Assembly: GCA_013398295.1 (NCBI GenBank)
Contig: VZSF01003245.1
Location: forward strand, 306,562-370,561
Reading direction: 5' to 3'
DNA from: Chionis minor
Taxonomy: Eukaryota > Chordata > Aves > Charadriiformes > Chionididae
DNA: 64,000 bases
Shown here: one piece after another, positions 29,085-56,965 of the stretch
Layout: the number at the start of each line of letters is the position of its first letter
Position numbering within the stretch: the first letter of the stretch is position 1
Made by a program: the position numbers and the translations under genes
The notes under the pieces: generated by a model
The model's input: the letters and a program-made list of their open reading frames with translations, nothing else
Told to the model about the DNA's origin: nothing
Databases searched by the model: none

Positions 29085-43324
<14,240 letters not shown>

Positions 43325-43399
43325 TCATCTGGTTGCTGTCATTCACAAAGTCCTCAGACCCATCGTTGTCGTCTTCATCGTCCCCAGAGGAAAGAGCAT
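43325..43399 (-). CDS. FGFR2: FGFR2 exon 4: acid box
   Basis: Encodes residues 129-153 plus one base: DALSSGDDEDDNDG followed by SEDFVNDSNQM. The run GDDEDDND is the acid box between D1 and D2, which competes with heparan sulfate for the basic face of D2 and so supports autoinhibition. The acceptor is AATGTGCAG; the donor is a consensus GTAAGT (43324-43319). The length of 75 bases is a multiple of three with phase 1 at both ends, so skipping leaves the frame open. The linker after the box (NDSNQM, then R from the split codon A|GG) is shorter than the human linker as I recall it. This exon has no separate long open frame on its strand and is recognised only through the family sequence and flanking splice sites. 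Confidence 0.95.
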
Positions 43400-44069
43400 C
43401 TGCACATTAAAAATAATCAAGTCTTTAAATCAGCCTATTTTTACAGACAAATAAACCAATACGCTACATCTTAGATTATGTATCAAAGAGAACGGACGTT
43501 ATGTTAGTTGTGCAGAAGCTATAGAAAAAGAAAAACCCAGCCACAAAACGCGTGTTATTCTTACAAAATGCTAACAAAACTAGCCAATAATCCTGAAATG
43601 CTGCAAAATCACCACAGGGAGCTTGCTAACTCCAAAAATCTCTTTCCGCTTACAATTTTTATTTTCTTAAAGACATTTGGTTAAGAAGAACTGAGTGTCT
43701 GCATAACGATTTATCTCTAAACTGAAAGGATTGTAGGACACCCCTTTTCTTCTTCTGATGGGGNTGTATTGGCTTTATCATCATCACTGCGAGACTGTAT
43801 AATTTAATCCTGTCATAGTGGCATAAAACAGAGGGCTATTCAGCAGCTGTTAATGACTATAGATGCCGTGAAGTAAAAGGAGTATATACAAACCGAGTCT
43901 GTTTCAGGGTCAGGACAAGGGGGGAAAATACCTGAAATAACTACAGAGCTCAACTCCAGGGCTCAACTCGCTGTGCCCGAGCGGGCTGTTTCACATTATA
44001 ACATAATGTGTCTTTATATCACATTTTACAGCTTCTACATGCAAAAAAACCTATGTTGAACTCACTCAC
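43400..44069 (-). other. FGFR2 intron 3
   Basis: A short intron of 670 bases between D1 and the acid box, with donor GTGAGT and acceptor TGTGCAG. It contains the only undetermined base in the window (N at 43764). No other element was recognised. Confidence 0.85.
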
Positions 44070-44336
44070 CTGTAACATTTACAATGAAGTACAGAGTATC
44101 ACTGTCTAGGGTCCTAACAGCAGTGCAAGCATAGAGGCCCGAATCTCTGGGTGAAGCATCCTTAATTTGTAAGTACTCCCCAATAATCACTGTCCTATTG
44201 TCGGGCCCCAAAGGGACCCCATCCTTAGTCCAACTGATCATGACGGCGTCTTTCAATTGACAGCGCAACTCAAGCGGTTCTCCTGGAAGTGCTGAATAAA
44301 CATCTGGCTGAGAGATTTGGTATTTGGTTGGCGGCT
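44070..44336 (-). CDS. FGFR2: FGFR2 exon 3: immunoglobulin domain D1
   Basis: Encodes residues 40-128 plus one base. It begins [11 protein letters not shown] and ends IVNVT. The Ig fold is clear: Cys65 (LRCQL), core Trp75 (SWTKDG), the DSGLYAC motif with Cys110, and N-glycosylation sequons NRT (86) and NVT (126). D1 is the autoinhibitory domain that, with the acid box, weakens ligand and heparan binding. The acceptor is CCTTCGCAG before AGCCGCC; the donor is ACAG followed by GTGAGT. The length of 267 bases, phase 1 at both ends, equals my memory of the human exon and allows in-frame skipping to two-Ig isoforms known for FGFRs. The next exon follows after only 670 bases. [14 protein letters not shown] differs from human at several positions, as D1 usually does. 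Confidence 0.97.
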
Positions 44337-45730
44337 CTGCGAAGGTGGAAGGAAAGGAGGAAAAAAGAAGAAAGACAAGGGAAAGGAGAGAATTTCCAAC
44401 ACAAGTCAGTGAAGGCCCTTTTCATCCACAGGAATCAAATTATGTTCAACAAAAAAGTTGCATCCAGATTAGCCCCGCAATCTGTCTCGTAAAACTGAAC
44501 CACGAGCAGGTATGGGATAGGTTCTGTTTTCAAGAAGTCCACCGCAAACAAAGCTCACTCCCTTTTGATCGGTGTCTTGGCACGCGCCTTGTGTCAAGCA
44601 CCACGCACCGGCACAACCCTTCTCGCTGGCCACGGGGAGCCGAGTGAGTGCTGCAGAACCTCGGGGCACCAAAGGATTTGGAGGTGCCAGGAGGAGTTCA
44701 AAAAGCAAATTTGGTTTTATATCTTAGCATTTGCGTCTATGATTCGAAGCAACGTATACCTTTCCCCATCTGATTTTGTAACTTGCTCTTAAAAAAAAAA
44801 ATAAAATAAAAAGAACTGAAAAGAGCTGTGTTGGAAGAAAATGATGGCCAAAAAACCCTTCAGTAGCTAAGCTAATAAACATGAGTTCCTGCGCACAGTA
44901 TATATGATGTCTTTTATTTTGTTCCCTGCACCTTTCCTGAAGTCTCTACATTTGTCTTCTACACTGCCAACTCTGCTCCCAGTGACATTAACTTTTTTTT
45001 TTTTTTTTTGCTTGCTTCATTTCTTATTTGGTGGCATCTCCTGAGCAGAATACAGCAGCAATCCAGGAACGCAAGCGAAGCTTTCAAAGTCACAGTGTAC
45101 ACAAAAGTTCAAAATGAAATGGCTCATCCATCATTTCCCTCTTCAAGTAACGAGAATAATGTCAAACTACACTCTTTTTACAAAAAAACATCCTTGGAAA
45201 ACTACATCTGCCTATAGTTACTAGGACTTCACCACTCTTTTCCGAGGGAAGAGGGCACTTGGGACAGTGGGACGGTTCGGCACAGCGTGGAGGGGACCCC
45301 CCACACCACACCTATGCCACACTCAAGCTGTGCCCAGTACAGCGACTGCTTTTCTAACTGGTTTCTCCTTAGAACCACAGTACCCCTTCTCCCACAAGCC
45401 TCCTGGCCTCGCCAAGGCCGGCATGAAGAGCAAGTAAGGGAGAGCAGCATGAAGGCATCTTGTGTTTGCTCACAAGGAGGGTCACATCGCACGGACAGCT
45501 GCTCCCCGGCACACGTCCCTCCCCACGCAGGCACCAACTGTGCACCGCTGTGTGCGTGTATAAACAAAACACACGCCTCTTTCTGTTTGTTTGGGAGTCT
45601 GGGGGAATATTAAAATAGGCGACTCCTCGGTGTCCACCCTTGGTTCTAAGAATACCAAAACCCGTGTTCCTCATCCTTGGGGCACGACGTTGTTATTACT
45701 TGTATCACAACTTCAACAGAGAAGTCTGAA

Positions 45731-45778
45731 GATGATCTTTAAGGTCCCTTCCAACCTAAGCCATTCTATGACTCTACG
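45731..45778 (+). mobile_element. CR1 LINE 3' terminal scrap
   Basis: About 48 bases of CR1 3' end: GATGATCTTTAAGGTCCCTT, CCAACCTAAGCCATTCTATG and a final ACTCTACGA. Lies about 115 bases from an oppositely oriented CR1 piece. Confidence 0.85.
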
Positions 45779-45892
45779 AAACAAGTGTCACATCTGAGCC
45801 AGCCTGTGGACAGAAGTTTGGAAATGCTGAAGCTCTGTTAGTAGTTTAGCTTCAGGTAGTCCTGCAAGGAGAAGGGTTTTGGATTCAATGAG

Positions 45893-46020
45893 CATAGAAT
45901 GGTTTAGGTTGAAAAGGACCTTCAAGATCATCTAGTTCCACCCCCCTGCCATGGGCAGGGACACCACCAGACTGCTCAAAGCCCCATCCAACCTGGCCTT
46001 GAACACCTCCAGGGATGAGT
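45893..46020 (-). mobile_element. CR1 LINE 3' fragment, opposite orientation
   Basis: The plus strand reads CATAGAATGGTTTAGGTTGA and runs to AACCTGGCCTTGAACACCTC. The complement encodes [16 protein letters not shown], the end of CR1 ORF2. With the 45731 piece it forms a tail-to-tail pair. Confidence 0.9.
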
Positions 46021-49000
46021 TTGACCAAAGCAAGGGAGAACAGATCCACAGATGTCCCGTTGCAAAGCAAGCAAAGCTTCTCCTGGCTTTCTCCCTAGGA
46101 CAAACATGGTTTTTCAAACAACAGATTTGACACACGCATCACACCGAGGTGGCGGCCAGAAGTACATAAAACCATTTAAACAAGACCAATTATGGAGACT
46201 GTAAAGATTCTTGGATTTAGATTTTATAACATGGTCTTTAAACTTTCTAGCATGCAAGGTTCCATCTCAGAGTCTAGGAGAAACTACAAAACAGCTTTCT
46301 ACTGCTTATAAACTAATTCAGTCTTGCTGATACAATCACAAATCCACAGATCTGCAATGCAGGTGTTTCACTGAGTGCTACACTATGCTGCTAGGAATCT
46401 AATTTCCAGAAGGAGCATGGGCTCCTTTCTACATATATTTTGTAACAGTAATGAGCACATTTGAGTTTGCTTGAGAATTTTTTTTAATTCAGATCCCACT
46501 GTAAAATAACCAAAAAAAAAAAAAGAGTAGCTGAAGCCAGCTAGCTAATTTACTTTGAAGTTCTTAAGACTTCTTTGTAACGCTCTACCTGCAAAGAAAA
46601 TTTCTTTTACAGGCTTTACTCTGTGCCAACAATGTACAGGAGTCTTTAAAAATGTCTTTCTTTAAACTTTTTAAAAGCCACCGTGGGTGAAGACAATTCT
46701 ACCCTCCTTTAAGTGCATTAGAGGCTTTCACTGAAGAGCCCCAGGAAACTCACAGCACAGGTTGCAGTGTCCTCCTGGGCAGATTGGTTGTTCACATACA
46801 ATTACAAGGAAAATAATGTTCTACCTCCTTTCCTATCTTTCTAAACTACTACCCCCAAATTTACACTGAGTCTCTCAACACAAATCCAAACTCAAGAACA
46901 GTAATTTATTTCAAAATTACCAAAAAAATTCCTTTTTCAAGGAAAATTACTAGTATACTGAAGAAAAACAAGTTTCAATCAGATATTAGCATTTGGTAAA
47001 TATTATCCTCCTCCATTTCTTTCTCTCTAGAGTATCAGGGAAGACACAGCACAAACTGTTGTCATGAAATAATGAAGTCATGTTTGGAAATAGCAAGTTA
47101 TTTCAGGTAAGCCTTTGTGTTGCCAAACTAGAATGTAGCAGCACTTAAGACTGTCACTTTTTATAATGTTTGCCTATAAACTTTTTCCAGTGTGGGTTTG
47201 AAATGGTGCCCAAAAGCAAACAGAGAACAGGTGGGATTCTGAGGCATGAGTCCGCCCAACAGCTTCACTGCGAAAATCAACCAGTTTAAACTGTTAAAAA
47301 AATTCCCGGCACCACATCAACAACCTACGCTGCAAAGTTCACTCTGTCTCCAGGAGACTGCACAAGGATTTTTACGCCGCTCTGAAATTTAGGGACAAAT
47401 TTTCAGCTCACGTGCACGCTGTGCCATCACATCGATGCATCCCCTGGGACTGACATCAGGATTCTTTCCCTGCTTCCACGTCTTTTGAGGGCACCAGAGA
47501 AGTAACGCGGCGAGTTTGCTCAGCCTTCACTTGTACCCATCCTCCGGTGTTTTCACCGGCATCCTCTGGAATTTTCCCTTAGTGAAAACAGCCGGATAAG
47601 AGAAGGAGAGAGCCCCACAGAGCCTGCAGCACCGAGCAAGGCTTGATGATCCGGTATCACATCCTGGAGGAGCAACTCCAGCCCTCTCCGAAGCCCTGCC
47701 CTAAGACCGCATCCTTCAGCCATCAGCCCTTTGCTGGGAGAGCCCTGCACGGCCGTGGGAAGGCGGCACGGGATGCCTTTCTTAGCCTGTTCTCCTCCAA
47801 ATCCTGTAATTGTGGCATTACTTCCTCCCGCAAAGGTGCATTACCTGATGTGAATAACACCTGCCCGTCACCCCTTAAAAAACAAACGAGCAAAAAAGTC
47901 ACGTGTAAAACTCCTGGCGGTGTTCTTAAACACTGGGGGACACGGGAGGGCACGTTGGTTCTGCTATTGTCTGCTCCCAGCTACATCCTTATTTGTAATA
48001 GCGGTGCACACAATGTATTCTGACTTTATAGGTGGAGCTATTGAACAATACCGCCATGGAAAACCAAGCTGCTGTTAAATAAACAGACATGAACTTTTTC
48101 TTTGCCTGCTCACGCAGTCTCGCAGCATGGTTTATGCCATCCAGCCATCAAACGGAGTAAATACTGTTCGTATAAAAGCCATGGCCACAATAGAGGACTG
48201 GGGACATTCCGAATGCTCTATTTCGGATCATTATGATACACAATTCTATTCCAAACCATGCTTCTGTTCAAGATTCGGTCACTGAAATGGGAGATCATAC
48301 TTCCTTAGGTTTTAAATTATTATTATTTGTCTCCATTTATTAAAATGTTAACAAAGAGCTGCTTATCTTAAGGCTCAAGGCATTTAGTTACTTAGTTACA
48401 GAGCCAAATAATTAAACAATCAGCTAATAGCTAACCCCAGCAAAGATTCTCACACAGCTCTCCATAACACAAAAGCCTCAGACCCCATCAAGCCACTTTC
48501 CCTTCAAAAGGCTTTAGTAAATAACTAAACACTCACCATAGCATGCCCAGAAGGGTCAACAAACCTGACCCGTTGAGAATCCAAGAGGATCCAACTGAAC
48601 GTCCCCAACAGGGAACGCCAGGCTGCCAACTATTACCACTACTCCCCCTTCTCCTACCCCTTTCTCCCATTTTTCCTGTCATTGGGGAAGATCCAGCAAG
48701 ACCACGCTGGAAGAGCCAGGCGGAATGGGGATGTTGAGCTGTGCCTGAAGCAAAATAGCCACAGACCCCATGACTTTGGGAGAGGAGCCCAAGGCTTCAC
48801 GCTCACTGCGGGAGGCAGCCTCTGCAGGATGGGGATGCCCAGGGACCATCAGTCAGGTTCGCAACCTTCCCTCCCACCTCCCAGGTACAAGTTGATGGGC
48901 TTCTCCCGCAATTTAAGTTGGCAGGCTAATATTAAGAGTAGCTCCATGTCCTCTTCTGAGGATGGATGATTAACTCAGCCTGCAAAAGAAACGGCCACCG

Positions 49001-52000
49001 GTTTAAACATGCAAAGAGTCATTCCTGGCCACGGTGACTACCTCCCATTAGCCAACTGCAAACTAAAGCCACAAAGGCTGAGCACGTCTCCTTATACAAA
49101 GGGGGACAAAATAGTGTTTGCCATTCATCCATCTGCTGCTCCAAATTCACTGGATTCCTGCTGACTTATTTGTACTGCGTTTCCGTCAGCTCGCTGCCAG
49201 CTCTGCCCAGCTCTGCCTCCGCCAGGCATCATCAGGAAGTCTCTCTGTTCTGATAAAATACTTTCCTTTCCAAGTTACTACTGTTCCTTCTATAATTTGA
49301 ACATGTACAAAAGAAAAAAAATTTAAAAAAAAAACACCTTGTCACTGAACAACGTTCTGAAGAGTAGGAATCATTTCTCCCCTCTCTGACGTATAAAAAA
49401 ATTAATTGCTCAAATCTGACAAAAAACTTCTAGGCCTTGTAGAAAAATTTCATCAAACACAAACCACTGAAGAGATATTCATGGTAGTTACAAATATAAA
49501 TACATGGTGGATGCTAAATCTTCACTTGTTCCTTTAAAGCAAGTTCCTGAGCTGCTCTATTTGAAAGCAATGACTTCCACAAAACGTTAAGCAGCAGACT
49601 CTCCACATTAAATTGACTTTTTTTTTTCCTGGCATCTTCTTTAACCCTGTTGTCCTTATTCTATAAGGACACAGTCATCTGATGGCTGTACAAGAGATGA
49701 AACCAGACCAAAAAAAAAAAAAAAATTAAAAAACAAAATAATCAAGGAACTGGAAGGATCCTTTTTGCCCTGGAAGTGAAAACTTGCAAAACAAAGTAAG
49801 TGTTGCCACATCACTCACGCCTGGTGCTCTAGCAAGTCTGCAGCTTCCAGCCACGCTGACCTGCTACAGCATGGGCCTCCAGCATCATGTCAACTCCTAT
49901 TGAGCGTTACATATACCAAGATCATAAAAAGAAGTGAATCTCCTCCAATTGAAATACTCGCCAATGTCATCACGGGTAAGGGAAAATATTACACTGCGCT
50001 AACTTGTTTTCCTAAGCTTTGAAGACTTAGAAAAATAAATAATTCTGGTGAGCAGTAAGAGTTTCACCACTTGCAGAACCCCCTAGCAAAGAAAGAGGAA
50101 AGCTCAGCATATGCACCCCAAAGTTATCCCGACGTGGCTGCTTCTATCTGCCTTGTGTAATGCTCTTTGGCAGATGAGCAATTATGGAACTGCAGCTCCT
50201 CAAGGTTAACTACCCCCAAGCAGCATTTTGCCCTGGCAACAGGCAGAAGGACCTCATGGCACCCAGCAGGAGACACAGTGGGGGCAAACCTCAGGAGGTT
50301 CCCCTGCTACGTTGGTGCGTCGGCTGACACAGGATGAGGTGCACAAACTATCTCCATGTGGCCTTGGTGGCTGCTGGGTTGACATGTCTCACCCTGTGGT
50401 TCAAGGAAGATGACAACTCCTCGGAAGAAAAAAAAAAATAAAAATATTGTACTTGTCTCAGCTTCATGCAGAGATTAAAAATTCCTACAACATGCAGCCT
50501 GCTTGCTCCTACCTGTCTTTATAGTTGTGATCGTTCAGTTATGGCTGCACAGCCATGCAACATGCATCAAAAATGCCAAGTATCACACGCTCATGGGTTT
50601 GGCTGTGTGCTTTATGCTTTTGGAAGCCAAGCCAGGGAAGACTCAGAGCATGCCAAGTTCAAAGTAAACAGTGGAGAAACCAACGAGGCCACCTCCTGCT
50701 GTTGGGAACTGCCCTGCAATTTCTTCCTGTTTGTCCCTGTTCTTCACGGTCTGCTCCTTACAGGATGAAGGCCTTTATACAACAGTCAGTCATCATAGGA
50801 TTTATCTCCAGATACGAGGACAGAGCAAGAAACAGCAAAGCACCAGTATGTCTTCTGCACAAAAACTTGGTAACCAGGGAGGAGGAACACACACCAACCT
50901 TGAGCAGCAACACAAAAACCCCAAATATTATTGTGCTGCCCTTTCTAATTTCGTCAGTATGATGTGAAACTACAGGCCATCTTCAGGATCTGAACCTTTG
51001 GTTCCAGGAACCAAATCTTGACCATTTCTGTTCAAGCCGTAAGCTCCATCAGCTGCCTAAAGTAATAGAGTGATAGTCTCTGTGCTAAGTGTACCAGGGA
51101 GTACAATACAAACCTAAACCACATGTAATACAATCTCAAAAATAATTAACTATTCTTCAAACTCATTACAAAAGAGTCTTCTAGTGTAATCTATTATACA
51201 ATACAAAGGGGAAATGTATCACCTTTTGCCAGAACCTCAAATGAAAAGCTGAAAAAAATTAACCTTTTCTCTCTCAAAAGCAGAATCCAAGAGGAGGATC
51301 ATTTTCTCGCTGTTTCTACTTCCAGCAACAGCAGAACATCAAATCTTCCTGTGTTCTGCACATGACCAAGTGGCAGAGCAATTTAACCAACTCCCATTGT
51401 CCAACTTAGCATTAAAGTCTGCTTGGGAAAGGCTCTGTATAAGATATACAGCCTTGGGAAAAGGTATAAGCACGTATACTTATTCACAAAGGATTTTTCG
51501 TGGTTTTAATATTTCCTTGCATCTATTCCAATCTGTAGCTTTTTTCCAGGTTCTTTATTTGCATTTCAAGAGCAACATAAAAACGTAACAGAGCACAGCA
51601 TAAATCCAAACACAAAAACACAACCTTTTTCTTCCAGGTTTGCCAAAGGCCATGCTTGGGACTATTACTACTCAACAAGCAAAAGAAATAAATTACAACT
51701 GTGAGGTTAAAAATTGCACAATTTCATGTTTTAGTGTTAGTTCTGGATGCAGAAAACTTCTATTCAGATTCCCTGTAAGCAAGTCAGCAGTTGTTTCTTT
51801 TGTATGCAGTCCCATTTTTACTTGACTATACAAATCCTCTTAATTTTAGCAGCTCGTCTGGAAGTCTCATCTTGCCTGTTCCCTTGAAATTCATCTTCTC
51901 TCACTTCCTAAAGCGGATTTGAAAAAAAGTCACTGGAAACAGTATCCCCGAAACATCCCCTCAGCACTTCTGAAAGTCCTACCTACAACGCAGATAAACC

Positions 52001-54164
52001 GTAGGATATTCCTCAAATACTTCCCAAGCTTCAAGGCACATTAGGCTCCCTTTTAACTGGGAGCAGTATCTACTCAAAAAGGCATCAGAGCCAATTTAAT
52101 TCCAGCTCCGCACCGAGAAGAAGAGTCACCAGAAGTACCTGGGGACAAGGAAGGAGCAGCAGAACAAGCCCTGAAGTGAAAAGCCAGGCTGGCTCTCTGC
52201 ACTTCCAGGTGGTCCACAACCATTTACATGACAAGGGTTATTTTTAACTTGCAGGCACCTCCATCACATCACTCCTCACCAGAGCAGCAGCTCCTGAGCA
52301 CTTTGCTGTACTAATGGAAGATGGGTCCAACGCTTCCAAATTGTCAGGAGAAGGGTTATCACTGAGTGGTGGTGCCCTGCAGATTTGTTACAGAGCCTCC
52401 ACGTTAATCCTGCACCTCTGAAACACCTGCGAGTAAACAACATCAGATAAACCTGGGTGCTTCAACGCTGTCACATCTAAACAGGATTCCTTTTCCATAT
52501 TAAACTGTTTAATAGAACCAAGCTCAAGAACTGCCCATCTCACCCGCACCACCAAAGAGGCCAGCCTGAAGAAAGAAGATTGTGAGCCTTACGTAGTTTT
52601 TTTACACCACAGTTGTTTCATTGTTTGGTTTGTTTTTTTGGGCTTTTTTCCTCCGTGCAAAACTAAGTTGTGGCATGGTGCTCTGGTCAAGTTCTGGTCC
52701 ATCCAACCACAATTTAACCTCCTACAGACCCATCCCGGTCAGCGCAGGCTGCTCGGGCATGCCCAACCACAGCGTCCAACTCCCATTCCCACTGAGAAAC
52801 GGCCACCAGCCTCCCGGGAGAAAGCCGGTGGTGGTGGCTACCATGTCACAAAACTCCTTTCAAAACAGAAACTCATGAAAAGCCGGGAGAAAAAAAAAAA
52901 ATTAAGATACAGCCAAAATATGTTTTTTCTCCTCCCCAACCAGTTTCTCATCCTCCTTTTACTCCCTTCCAGTCCCCAGCACATTGCCCTTCCCAGTAAA
53001 CCCTCCCAAACGCAAAGAGTTTCCTTGGTACAAAGGAATTTTTCCCCTCCTCTCAGTTCTTGTGGCTTTGCTACCGTAAGGCAAAGCTTTGCGAGGCTGC
53101 TCGACGTCGGGTAATGTCCCAAACCGAGGAGCCAGTTCTTTCGCAGGGGAGGAAAAGCAATAATTACACACAACTTGCAACAGCATGCGAGGAGGGGAAC
53201 GAAAGTAGGTCAGATCTCACAACTCCTCGGCTTCGCTGAGGATCACCAAACGCTTTCACTTACAGTCATTTGAAAAATACAATTAAAATAATAATAGCGT
53301 GGCAAGCAAAGGAAGCGGCACTGTAGAATTCAGCTAGCGCTTGGTTTGCCTTTCTGCCCCTCTCTTTGACATGAGTAATGTCATCTGTGTGGGGGGACAA
53401 GCAGCAGAAGGGACTGAACCAGCTGAACGTGAAGCCCGTGAGACACATGTCTATACCAGGTGCTGACTACTCTGATACTCAGAAGTAGGTCCAGGAAAAC
53501 CAAATCCCTAAAAAAAAAAAAAGTTCTTTTTTCCCAACCAAAAAAAAAAAAAAATACCAACCACAAAAAACAGCAGTGATAATTAAGAGATGGGAAAGAA
53601 TAACCTGGAGATGTACATAACTGGTCTATGAATTATACACTGTTTTTAAAAGTTATTTTTTTTTAAAAATACACGTAAATATTTACACCCCCCCTTATAG
53701 AACATCTCGTTTTGCAACTGTGCCCATGGAGAGGCGCAGTCCCCCAGCAGTAAATGCCGACGCAGTTTTGCTGACGTCTCAACTCCGACTGAAACCCAAA
53801 GGGCCAAACTTCCAGAACAACTCGGCGCTCCCAGCGCACGTTTTGTAATTATAACAGGAGCTGTTGGCTGCCGCACTCTTGCAAATCTGGTCTTTATTTA
53901 ACATTTGCCTGTATTCAAAGTCGCTCCAACTTCTCCTTCAATCAGTTTAAAAGCCTGTTTTTAGTCCCCAGGACTACAAGATGGTCTCTGTGATTTCAGG
54001 ATGCCAGTTCCCTCCCCAAAAGAGCGCTACAGAAACACAGCACGGACCTAAATTCAAAGGTCTGAATTTCAAATCAGCTCCCAAATTGCTGCAAGGGTAG
54101 TTTTACCCCAGCAGGCTCCATGCCAGATCAAGTTTCCCCAACGTTAGACGCTCTTAAGGGGCAG

Positions 54165-54272
54165 CTGGGCAGGGTGCTGGGCCATCTTGGCTAGACCGTG
54201 CTTTTGCCAAGACAGGTTGGACCAGATGATCCTTGAGGTCCCTTCCAACCTGGTACTCCCATGACTCTATGA
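54165..54272 (+). mobile_element. CR1 LINE 3' fragment
   Basis: Contains GGACCAGATGATCCTTGAGG, TCCCTTCCAACCTGGTACTC and a final CATGACTCTATGA, the CR1 3' end. The upstream part is diverged, so the left boundary is approximate. Confidence 0.8.
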
Positions 54273-55676
54273 AGGACTGCCTGGTTTCCCACTGCCACCG
54301 CCGCCACCACCACCACAAACCGGTGCATCCTGACCAACGCAGCAGAAGACACTCCCAACTCCAATGGAGGAGCACAGAGCACCCAGCCACCAAACCCTCG
54401 GTCACGCTGCTGCGAAAACCCCCGACTCTTCACCGTTTCAGACAAGTTTTGGGTTCCCCAAGGTCTTCTCAGCACTAATTTTGCACTTGTTTGACTACAC
54501 TGAAATGAATTTTCCCTTCTAGTTAAACCAGGTGCACAATTACAAAGAGACAAGACGTAACTTGCCTAAGTGGGTGACGGTTCTTTTAAAAACATGGATT
54601 TATATTGCTAAGGAGTGCTGCTTCGAAGAAAGTCTCTGCTTTCACCCTAAAGCTTCAACCTTGAGGACTCACAAATGTTTAACACTCAAAAAGCTGACCC
54701 TTCTAGTAAGCAATTTTTCTCTATTAATGATGGAAAAAAGGACAGTTAAATATTTTTCCCACACTCCCATCTGTTCCTAAACTAAATATTCATTTTAAGA
54801 AAATACTAATCTTTGGCTGTATTTGTATAAAGGCAAGTGATCACTTCTAATGAAGCTGGGAAGCTGGATATAGAAATATGCTCATTAAGAGCTATGCTAT
54901 GGTTATTATTAAAACACCACAATAGTCCATCGTCTCATGCGTACACAACCTTGCATAACCAGAGTTGTCAGCATTTTCATTGTAAATTCTGCTTCCAAAG
55001 GTTTGTAACTTGCCTGTTAAAAAAAAAAAAAGTTACTATAGCCTGAAATTTGTTGCAAGTTCTCTGCCAAGGAAGAACTATTTTAAGATTAAAAAAACTG
55101 TGCACCCATTGGAGTTGGCTGCTGGTTTGGGGTTTTATCTATACAAGTGGTTTTAAAAAAAAAAAAAAAATTAAAAACCCCACAACTCAGCATCTTTAAA
55201 AATCTTTTGGCTAAAAAAAAAAAATTTACAAAAAAACCCCAAAAAAACCATTAAAGGAATCAAATTCGGAAAAAATAACTTTTTTCTTAAAAAAAATAAT
55301 TGTAAAATATAGCAGATAAGCCTGAAATGTGCAATTACTAGTGCTGCTTTGCAAAATGGTTGCCAGGCTGACACATTATCAGCTCCCAGTGTCTCATCAA
55401 CACCGACTGTAAATAACAACCCTACCCATGCCCAATTAGTCTGCAGCTCAAGACCATGCCTCTGCTAAAGGACTGCGGATTTTAAACGCAGAATGGACAC
55501 ATTAAGACTGATTTAATCTGGCTGCCTGTACAATTCCCCAGAATCTCAGTTAGCAATTCCTGTACTGGGCCAAATAACTTACTGAACCGGATCCCTGAAA
55601 GGGCATCCAGCCCTCACCCGAAGCTGTGGGGATGTCACATTCCTCCATAATGGGCTGTGATAATTGCCCTTCCTTC

Positions 55677-55698
55677 AAAAAAAAAAAAAAAAAAAAAA
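55677..55698. repeat. Poly-A tract, 22 bases
   Basis: An uninterrupted A run, about 100 bases from a second one at 55796. The retroposon of origin, if any, is not recognisable. Confidence 0.9.
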
Positions 55699-55795
55699 CA
55701 CCACACCACCCAAAAAACCCCCAACCCTCTGATTTAACTAATCAGTTTGAATTGTTAATCATAATTTGCAGATATCAAAGCCACTGTTCCTGTTT

Positions 55796-55818
55796 AAAAA
55801 AAAAAAAAAAAAAAAAAA
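55796..55818. repeat. Poly-A tract, 23 bases
   Basis: The longest A run in the window; a U tract in the FGFR2 transcript. Confidence 0.9.
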
Positions 55819-56900
55819 GAAAAAGTAACAAGGGAACCCTGGGTGAACTTTTTGCTTTTATTTTTCCTACCAAATTGGAAGCAGAGTCCTGGTGCTTCTC
55901 TGCTATCTCTGCCCTGGGAAGATGACCACCGTGTGGGGTCCCACCACTGCAGAGTCCCACCAGCCCCACAACCTCCCACAAGGTGGCACCAACATGGAGA
56001 AGACCCATGGGGGCACGCCAGGGCGAAGAGCACGCTGGTCCCCGTGGGACAGGGGACATCCCACCACGGAAGCATCCCTCCTCCACATGCTGCAGCCCTG
56101 CCCACTCCCTGGCAGCGTGGGAAGCGCCTCCCAAGACCCCACATCCGCAGGTCACGGTGGCTAACGAAGGATCTCCAAGCGGACTGTGCTAACCACTGTG
56201 ACCACAGGTGATGTTAACCTTTAAGTATTGCCAACATTTTTCCAAAAAGGGAGGTATTGCTCTGGGTACCTCACCGAGCATGTTTATATTTGTATGTTGT
56301 TCAGTGCCAACAGAGAGCTGTGACCGAGTCAAAACCCAAATGACAACTCGTTACTCAGGGCAGAGCCCACCATGAGAACACATCACCTATTGAAGAAGGT
56401 CTCTCCCCTTCACTGCTGCTCCTAGGAATCTCCCAAACGCACATTTAGGGCCGTTTTGAACTACCGTGTTTTTCACAGGACACATAATTAGGGCGTCCCC
56501 TGTGGAAAACTTAAATTAGTCCTTTGAAATTTGACCTAAATTAACAGAACTGAGACACATTGTTAATGCACCAGGCAAGGGCTCCGAGTGGGTGCTCCAA
56601 GGACAGCGTCAAGGCATCGCATGTGGGGGAAGAGACTAAATTAGCTACCCAGCAGAACGACAACACACAGCCTGGGCAAGGGAAGGTCAAGGGAGAGCTT
56701 GCTATTTATCAAATATATGTCTAAACTAATTATTCAGTTCACAAAGTAACCCTTCAACCTATGTGTGCGGTCAGAGCCCTTACGAAACGTTGGCTATCAT
56801 CAAAGGCCAACGTACGGAGACAGAGAATGGCACTTTTGTACACACCGGGGTAGACTTACTTCTAAATATTTAAAAGCAGAAAGTCTTTATACTCCCATTA

Positions 56901-56965
56901 AAAAAAAAAAAAACCACCAAAAAAAACCAAAAAAAAAACCAAAACAAAAACCACACACACATATA
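56901..56965. repeat. A/C-rich simple repeat
   Basis: Runs of A broken by CC (AAAAAAAACC-type units), then CACACACACATATACAT. It encodes only the long Phe-rich frame seen on the other strand, which is not a gene. Confidence 0.85.

Noticed and set aside
54285..54320. CCGCCGCCACCACCACCAC triplet run as a coding His/Ala or Pro repeat
   Set aside because: Located in intron 2 just after a CR1 end; no exon borders and no conserved frame.
55775..56211. Several overlapping open frames of 80-126 codons on both strands
   Set aside because: A locally GC-rich intron stretch with few stops in any frame; no frame resembles a protein, and the ends run into poly-A tracts.
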